The translations under genes and the position numbers were made by a program. From NCBI GenBank assembly GCA_037501455.1, contig CM074864.1:28948001-29012000 (forward strand): a stretch of 64,000 nt of DNA. Direction: 5' to 3'. The stretch is from Lantana camara. Lineage: Eukaryota > Streptophyta > Magnoliopsida > Lamiales > Verbenaceae. Every line of letters starts with the position of its first letter. Position 1 is the stretch's first letter. Under the pieces are notes generated by a model. The model saw only the letters and a list, made by a program, of their open reading frames with translations, searched no databases and was not told the origin of the DNA. Of the stretch, positions 58,380-64,000 are shown piece by piece.

Positions 58380-59204
58380 TTAGGTCGGTGGATGTCCAAC
58401 GCCTAACTTGCTCAAGACACCATGGAATGCACGTCCCGTAACAGCTTTTGTGAGTATGTCAGCTAACTGATTTTCTGATCGAACAAACTGGAGAGACACA
58501 ATTCCAGCTTCCAACTTTTCTTTGATAAAATGCCGATCAATCTCCACGTGCTTCGTTCGGTCATGTTGCACTGGATTCTCGGAAATGTGAACTGCGGCTT
58601 GGTTATCACATTTTAGGGAACATGCTTTCAGTGGAGGGAATCCCAATTCAGTCATTAATTTTCTTACCCAAAGTATTTCTGCCAGTCCCTTAGCAACCCC
58701 TCTGAATTCTGCTTCAGCACTGGAAAGTGCAACGACCTTTTGCTTTTTGCTTCTCCAAGTAACCAAGTTTCCACCCACAAATGTAAAATAGCCAGAAGTC
58801 GATCTCCTATCAAGTGGGTTTCCAGCCCAATCTGCATCCGTATATGCTTCTATCTGTAGGTGACCATTTCTTCTAAATAGAACCCCCGTATCAGGAGACC
58901 CCTTCAGGTATCTCAATATTCGTAATGCTGCCTCCATGTGCTCCTTTTGGGGTTTATGCATGAACTGGCTCACAACCCCAACCGCATAAGCAACATCAGG
59001 TCTCGTATGCGAGAGATATATTAACTTTCCCACGAGGTGTTGGTATCTCTCTCGATCAGCTGGCTCCGCCCCTTCAATGAACTGTAGCCCGTGATTACTC
59101 ATCATGGGCGTGTCACTAGGCTTACACTCTAACATCCCTGTTTCTGTCAGTAGGTCGAGGATGTATTTCCTCTGAGACAAGTATATTCCCTGATTCGACC
59201 TCAA
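58380..59204 (-). pseudogene. Copia D RT end and RNase H
   Basis: 274 codons. Begins after the TAA at 59223-59225 with IYLSQRKYILDLL and PSDTPMM of the RT thumb. RNase H carries YTDADWAGNP, SSAEAEFRG and CDNQAAVHISENP, the usual acidic residues, then HVEIDRHFIKEKL. The terminal stop (TAA) touches the polypurine tract, so coding runs to the very end of the internal region. Confidence 0.92.
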
Positions 59205-59222
59205 GACCTCTATTCCAAGGAA

Positions 59223-60290
59223 TTACTTTAGGTGCCCCAAGTCCTTCATCTCAAATTCCCCAAATAATTTCTTCCGAAGATCCACTATCTCCTCTGTGTC
59301 ATTCCCGCTAATGATCATGTCATCAACGTATATGATTAGACATGTAATTCTCTCGCCCCTTTGCTTGAGGAATAGAGTATGATCTGAATTACTCTGTTTA
59401 TAACCATACTGTTTCATAGCAGTTGAAAACCTCCCAAACCAAGCTCTGGGGGGCTGTTTCAAACCATAAAGTGCTTTCTTCAATCTGCACACCTCATTGG
59501 TGCCGAACTCATGAGAAAATCCTGGTGGAGCTTCCATATAGACCTCTTCTGATAGGTCTCCTTGAAGGAAGGCATTTTTAACATCAAACTGGTAGAGAGG
59601 CCAGTCTTGGTTCGCAGCTACTGAGAACAGGACCCGAATAGTGTCAATTTTGGCTACTGGGGAGAAGGTTTCTGCATAATCCACTCCATAGGTTTGAGTA
59701 TACCCCTTTGCAACTAAACGGGCTTTGTATCGCTCGATAGATCCATCCGCCTTCCTTTTAATAGTGTAAACCCAACGACACCCAACTGGGTTTTTCTCAT
59801 GTGGCTTTAGGCATTTTTGCCAAGTACCATTCTTTCTGAGAGCCTCCATTTCATCCTCCATTGCTTTTCTCCAGTTCGGGGTTTTTAAAGCATCCTCTAC
59901 ACTTCGGGGTATTTCATCTGCATAGATAGCTGCTGAGAATTTCTTGGCAGACTCAGTCATACTCCCCCTGACTAAGTTAACCACTGGGTACTTCTGAGCT
60001 CTGGACTCGTGCTCGGGAAGATACCGTCTGGGTGGTATCCCACGAGTACTCCTTGGCGGGAGTATGCGTCTTTCTTCTGTTTCTCCTGTAATGTTAGTGG
60101 CAGTAGGTAGAGGAGTTTCAATATCATCTGTACTTTGATTAATATCAACTGTACTAACCTCAGGGATACCGGCAGAGGGAGATATCATCTGTACTTTGAT
60201 TAATATCAACTGTACTTTGATTAATGTTAGTGGTAGTCGTTGGGATCGTGGCATTCTCCTCAGCATTGTTGGTGAGGGACGGATTATCAC
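59223..60290 (-). pseudogene. Copia D reverse transcriptase
   Basis: 355 codons, of which the first about 90 overlap a duplicated, out-of-frame linker. RT motifs: GCRWVYTIKRKADGSIERYK, ARLVAKGYTQ, FDVKNAFLQGDL, ALYGLKQPPRAW and the catalytic IIYVDDMIISG. Ends at TAA 59223-59225 right after FEMKDLGHLK, in the middle of the domain. Confidence 0.93.
60110..60240. repeat. tandem repeat in the integrase-RT linker of D
   Basis: The phrase ATCTGTACTTTGATTAATAT and close variants recur about four times (near 60127, 60187 and 60211), encoding repeated INQST peptides. A larger duplication of about 60 bp (60120 and 60180) coincides with the change of reading frame. Confidence 0.8.
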
Positions 60291-60840
60291 TTGACAGAGT
60301 CGTTGGGCATAGCCAATCTAGTGGATCCTTAAGATCAGTCTCCCCCGAGACACTGGATTGGCGTGAGGCCAAGAAGAAATACTCGGTTTCCACAAAGTTA
60401 CAATCCATAGTGATAAACATCCTCCGGGTAACGGGATTGAAACATCGGTACCCCTTTTGATGTATCCCATATCCAACAAAGACACATTTTTCAGCACAGG
60501 GTTCGAGTTTGGTTCTGTGTATGGTGGGGATATGGACAAAGACTGAACACCCAAAAACCCGCGGTGTGAGGGATGGAGAGGTGTTATTTGGTCTGTACTC
60601 ACGCAGAGTTTGAAGTGGTGGGCGGAAGCTGAGAATTTTTGTGGGAAGGCGATTAGCCAAATAAACAGCAGTGACTAAGGCTTCGGGCCAATATGATGAA
60701 GGAACATGAGACTCAATCATCAAGGCACGGGTAATCTCTAAAAGGAACCTATTTTTACATTCGGCTACCCCATTTTGCTGTGGTGTGTATGGGCAAGTGG
60801 TCTGGTGAATAAGACCCTTTTCAGAGAAAAAATTTTTCAT
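60160..60840 (-). pseudogene. Copia D integrase, second half
   Basis: 226 codons. Begins with the end of the catalytic core: CPYTPQQNGVAECKNRFLLE contains the third catalytic acidic residue. Then the GKPV-type C-terminal zone VFGCSVFVHIP and CVFVGYGIHQKGYRC. Tail is a low-complexity linker with repeated INQST. A shift near 60840-60865 separates it from the first half. Confidence 0.9.
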
Positions 60841-61538
60841 TTTAAGGTTAACAAACTCCCCCCATTGTCGGATCTCAGTATCTGGATTTGGGCATTAAAT
60901 TGGGTTCCAACCATTTGAAAAAAGTGGGTAAATTTATCAAACACCTCAGATTTATGTTTCAAAAGATAAATCCAACATATACGAGTGCAATCATCAATGA
61001 AAGTCACAAAATACTGAAAACCACCCCCACCAATAACCGGGGCTGGGCCCCACACATCAGAGTGAATTAAAGAAAAGGGAGTATCAACTCGAGTATTGTT
61101 TAAATAAAAAGACTGTCTGTGGCTTTTGGCTAAGACACAAGTATCACAATTTAAAGAAGTACTTGAACAATTAGGGAAAAGTTTCTTCAAGTAACCGTCA
61201 GACGGATGCCCAAGACGACGATGCCAAAGCCAGCTTTGTTTATCATCAGATTTCTCAATCAACAGTGTCCGTCCCTCAGTTGCTACCTCATCAACATAGT
61301 ATAGACCGCCACGTTCAGTGCCACGCCCAATTATCTCCCTCGTACAGATATCCTGCAAGACACAAAAGCCCGGATACATTACAACATTACAATTGAGCTC
61401 TCTGGTTACATGACTGATAGACAACAATTTGTGAGACAGGGACAGAACAAGCAAACAATTCGACAATCTCATTTTGGGAGTAAATTCAATAACCCCTCCC
61501 CCTTTCACTGGAATTTGTTCACCATTAGCAGTTTGCAT
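60837..61538 (-). pseudogene. Copia D pre-integrase and integrase first half
   Basis: 233 codons. GAG-pre-integrase zone with LWHRRLGHPS (zinc-binding histidines) and CDTCVLAK (cysteines). Core begins HSDVWGPAP (first catalytic aspartate) and ends ILRSDNGG (second). It follows a shift after the protease motif near 61580. Confidence 0.92.
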
Positions 61539-61576
61539 TGTTTTTCTCTGTGGGATCTGACTTGAAATAATATCCT

Positions 61577-62539
61577 TTAATCATAAGTAACAGTGTCGGT
61601 TGCCCCACAATCAAATATCCACTCATCATTTTTTTTCGAATTAAACTCATGTATGCTATTTAATTTTCCACTTTGATTTAAAGGGTAAACATTTAAAGGG
61701 CAAGGGAGTAATTTCTCCCCCACTTGCCCTATACCTGATTCACGTTGGATCAGAGAACAAGCCGCCTCCTTCTTCTTCTCTTCATCGCGCCTGTTCTGTT
61801 CCCCATTCCGGGCAATGGCTGTCGCGACCAACCCAGGTTGCCGGTTGTCGTTCCCGGCACCATTTTCGGTGTTATTCCCGTCGGCGACAGCCGCCGTTCC
61901 ACGGGTTCGCCCTTTGTCCCGATCGTTTCGGCTATCCTTAGGCTGCCACCAGTCTGGAAATCCAATGATTTCGAAGCACCCCTTCTCAAGATGCCCGGGT
62001 TTGCCACAGTGATCGCATACCAGGTCTGATTTGTTGCGGGATGATGAATCCAGTGCCCGTCTCCCTGGATCTGACCGCCGCGGGGGTTTTCGATTTGAGC
62101 CCAGAGATCTCGTTCCTTGAATAACCATCCCAACTCCGATGCCCGATGATGTATTCGGATCGTTGGAGGCTGCCGCTGGTCCGAGGATGGCCTTCCTGGT
62201 GGCTTCCCGACGAACCTTGGCATAGGCTGCGTCAACTGAGGGCAATGGTGAGTCCCGCAGAAATTCTCTTACGATTGAGTCATATTCGAGGCTTAATCCG
62301 GATAAGAATTTGAAAAGCCTGTGTTCTTCTTGAATTTGATTATAGGTGGTGATATCTTTGGGGGTTTCCATGGGGTTTGGTCTTCGCCGATCGATTTCGG
62401 CCCAAAGACTCTTGCTTACACTGTAGTAGTCTTCCAAGGCAGTGTTTTCTTGTTTGATTCGATCCGCCCGGGTGATTAAGTCGAAGATTTGAAGGCTATC
62501 TTCTCCCGATTGATAAGTGACAGAGAGTCCCTTCCACAA
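61577..62539 (-). pseudogene. Copia D gag, second part, and protease start
   Basis: 320 codons in the same frame as the first gag part. Helical gag domain (LEDYYSVSKSLWAEID, FLSGLSLEYDSIVREFL), then one CCHC zinc knuckle CDHCGKPGHLEKGC, a low-complexity linker, and the protease motif WIFDCGATD at the end, where the frame shifts. Confidence 0.92.
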
Positions 62540-62605
62540 ATCATGTGCGGTGGGATAGTGTATGAACTGGGTGACGAGAGAGGGTTCGATCGCCTGTGTG
62601 ATCCA

Positions 62606-62977
62606 TCAGAACACCTGCAGATCCCGTTGTTTCCAGGACTGATAGGCTTCCTCGGTTTGACTTGGCGGTGCAGGGTCGCCGGTTAGATGATTGAGACGCC
62701 CACGTGCACCAATCGCGATTTCGAGCATTCTTGCCCATAGAACATAATTATTGTTGTTGAGTTTTACATCGATAGAGATTTGACTATCGGAATTTGATTG
62801 AGGTTGTTGTGGTTTGTGTTGTTGCAGGAGCTTTGCAATCTGTTGAGACAGGATGGTGGCTGCCTCGGAGAGTGCCGGTGACGACACTTCGTCGTCGCTC
62901 ATATTTTCGGCAGACGCGTGTACGGCAGATGATGATGCCAACAAACGATCCTCAGGATCGTATGGCTCTGATGCCAT
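62606..62977 (-). pseudogene. Copia D gag, N-terminus
   Basis: 123 codons to a TGA at about 62606-62608; the same frame continues into the next part. It begins MASEPYDPEDR, with the ATG made of the last base of the 5' LTR and the first two bases of the PBS. Includes a glutamine-rich stretch and NNNNYVLWARMLEIAI, the usual Copia gag opening. Confidence 0.9.
62964..62976 (-). other. primer-binding site of Copia D, overlapping the gag start
   Basis: The minus strand reads TGGCATCAGAGCC directly after the LTR, with no spacer. It differs from the usual TGGTATCAGAGCC at one base. Confidence 0.9.
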
Positions 62978-63149
62978 GTTGATTTGAGAGAATTAACATA
63001 GTGGAAGAGGTAATTGATTTTATTGCATTGAACCCATATGATTACACAAGAGATACATACAGGGCAAAGATGACTAAATTAAAGGAAGCAGGATCCCATG
63101 ATTACGAGATATCATATCCTTTCCTAATTTATACTTGCAATAGTCAACA
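62977..63149 (-). repeat. 5' LTR of Copia D
   Basis: 173 bp; differs from the other LTR at one base (63060 region, atacag against atatag). Confidence 0.94.
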
Positions 63150-64000
63150 GATCATTCATATACTCCTTTTTCCTCAGGGTAGGGAACGGGTTTGCAAGGC
63201 CCGAACCCTCATTCATTAATGCTAGAGGGGTACATGAATCCCCAAAAGTGCGGGTCCCCTTTCGTTCACTAATCTCCTAGTGAAGTCCAGGTTGCCGAAA
63301 TTGTTGGAACTAGTATAAATGGATTCCCGTCAGCCCAAGCTTCCCCGGTTCACCACTACACTAAGTCCTGGGCCCCCATTCATTGTGATCACTCAATCAT
63401 TACTCGCCAAAACATTTTGGTAGGATAGTAATAATAAAAGGCTTTCGTTTAAAACATTGCTCATTAAAAACTTGGTATAAATACCTATATAGGATTTTGG
63501 CTAAAATCTTGTACATTAGGTATTCGTGTCATATTGTTATCTAATAGAAGAAAAACCCACCTGGTAGACAAAAAGAACCCGACAAAAGACCTCACTGCTC
63601 AACCTCGTCACCCACTGGACCAAGACCTGTGTGACAAAGGTAGTGTGAGACTCAATCATGACCACATTAGACGCTCGGCTAAAAAATGACATGCTGTGGA
63701 ATGCTCAAAATGCGATAATATGTTCAATTATGGTCATGAATGTCATAGAATCCAATTAAACACATAATTCAACAAGTTTCGTTCATTATACGATAAAACC
63801 GTATTCAATCTCGATCACATCGTTCATACTTTCATACTTTCATTCATAAGGTTATCAATATCATATATCAATCATAAAACATAGCTTTAATACATTCACG
63901 TTGCATACAATTCACAAATACGAGTAATAAACGCAAAACAAGCAATAAAAGAGTCGAGGGCTTGACACGGCCGTGTTGAGTTTTCAAAGGAATTGGACAC

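Larger units (their letters stand above)
58195..63149 (-). mobile_element. Copia element D, short LTRs
   Basis: LTRs of 173 bp (58195-58367 and 62977-63149) differ at a single position by eye. GATCA target duplication, PBS next to 62976, polypurine tract CTTGAGGGGGAG (58368-58379, minus). Gag-pol (58380-62977) is recognisable throughout but holds at least two stops and several shifts. It lies inside the 5' LTR of element C and is the youngest layer of the right-hand nest. Confidence 0.95.
49673..64000 (-). mobile_element. Gypsy element C, chromovirus type, right end outside window
   Basis: On the minus strand: 5' LTR (57426 to beyond 64000, split by Copia D), PBS (57404-57416), gag, protease, RT, RNase H, integrase with a chromodomain-like tail, polypurine tract (about 52685-52698), 3' LTR (49673-52684). 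Gag-pol is largely preserved in one frame but holds three stops and one shift. The order and C-terminal chromodomain fit the Tekay/Del chromovirus group. It is inserted in LTR A; the left flank CTCAG (49668-49672) is the candidate target duplication to look for on the right. Confidence 0.92.
57426..64000 (-). repeat. 5' LTR of element C, split by Copia D, incomplete
   Basis: Left part 57426-58189 and right part 63155-64000. It aligns with the 3' LTR with scattered substitutions. It lacks 98 bp that correspond to 51243-51340, i.e. the first dyad pair of the array; the breakpoint shares AGT on both sides. Confidence 0.9.

Noticed and set aside
52719..62977. Endogenous plant pararetrovirus
   Set aside because: Domain orders, LTRs, target duplications and polypurine tracts are those of Gypsy and Copia retrotransposons; no movement protein or pararetroviral coat signature is seen.

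Overview
This window reads as a gene-poor stretch of a eudicot plant nuclear genome. The evidence is one spliced host gene with GT-AG (and one GC-AG) introns in an AT-rich background, surrounded by Ty1/Copia and Ty3/Gypsy LTR retrotransposons stacked inside each other. I see no prokaryotic, organellar, rRNA, tRNA or CRISPR features. The species cannot be named from the sequence alone. Element letters below are my own labels.

Layout. Positions 1-2502 hold a truncated Gypsy-type LTR (L, minus). 2503-3138 and 14002-15583 are the two ends of an old Copia element (K, plus), whose 3' LTR (H) follows at 15584. K is interrupted by LTR fragment J (3139-3983) and a nearly complete, coding-dead Copia element I (3984-14001, minus). 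At 17218-17245 a perfect fold-back joins H to an inverted copy of the same LTR (H', continuing to 33663). H' was split by a solo Gypsy LTR F (ends 17420 and 32045), which holds solo LTR G (17493-20157, TATTA duplication) and Copia element E (20236-29616, GAAAA duplication). E and I are sisters that share the same decayed internal region.

34225-35075 holds a broken transposon-derived gene. 36849-40655 is the only intact host gene (minus, seven exons, 473 codons). It faces, across about 1.2 kb, a second gene (41867-42700, plus) that has a premature stop and is cut in exon 2 by an Athila-like LTR (42701-44249). From there to the window end is a second nest: Athila leader, then Gypsy LTR A (from 44515) with solo LTR B inside it (45198-47417), then chromovirus-type Gypsy element C (from 49673, minus), with a short-LTR Copia element D (58195-63149, GATCA duplication) inside C's 5' LTR.

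The most unusual signal is not a gene. Four LTR families (F/G, C, A/B and the Athila-like LTR) carry arrays of about 16-bp dyads built as a 6-nt arm, a 4-nt core (usually GGCC, giving CGGCCG) and the inverted arm. The dyads come in pairs whose centre-to-centre distance is constant within each family: 31 bp in A/B, 32 bp in C, F and G, and about 34 bp in Athila. The arm sequence is family-specific (GGGAAC, GGACAC, CTACCC, GGTAAC), while geometry and core persist. Copia leaders and Copia LTRs carry further dyad arrays: CCCGC stems near the primer-binding site and helically phased CACGTG boxes upstream of the TATA box. I propose these as a common cis-regulatory or RNA-structural module; this is inference from the spacing seen here.
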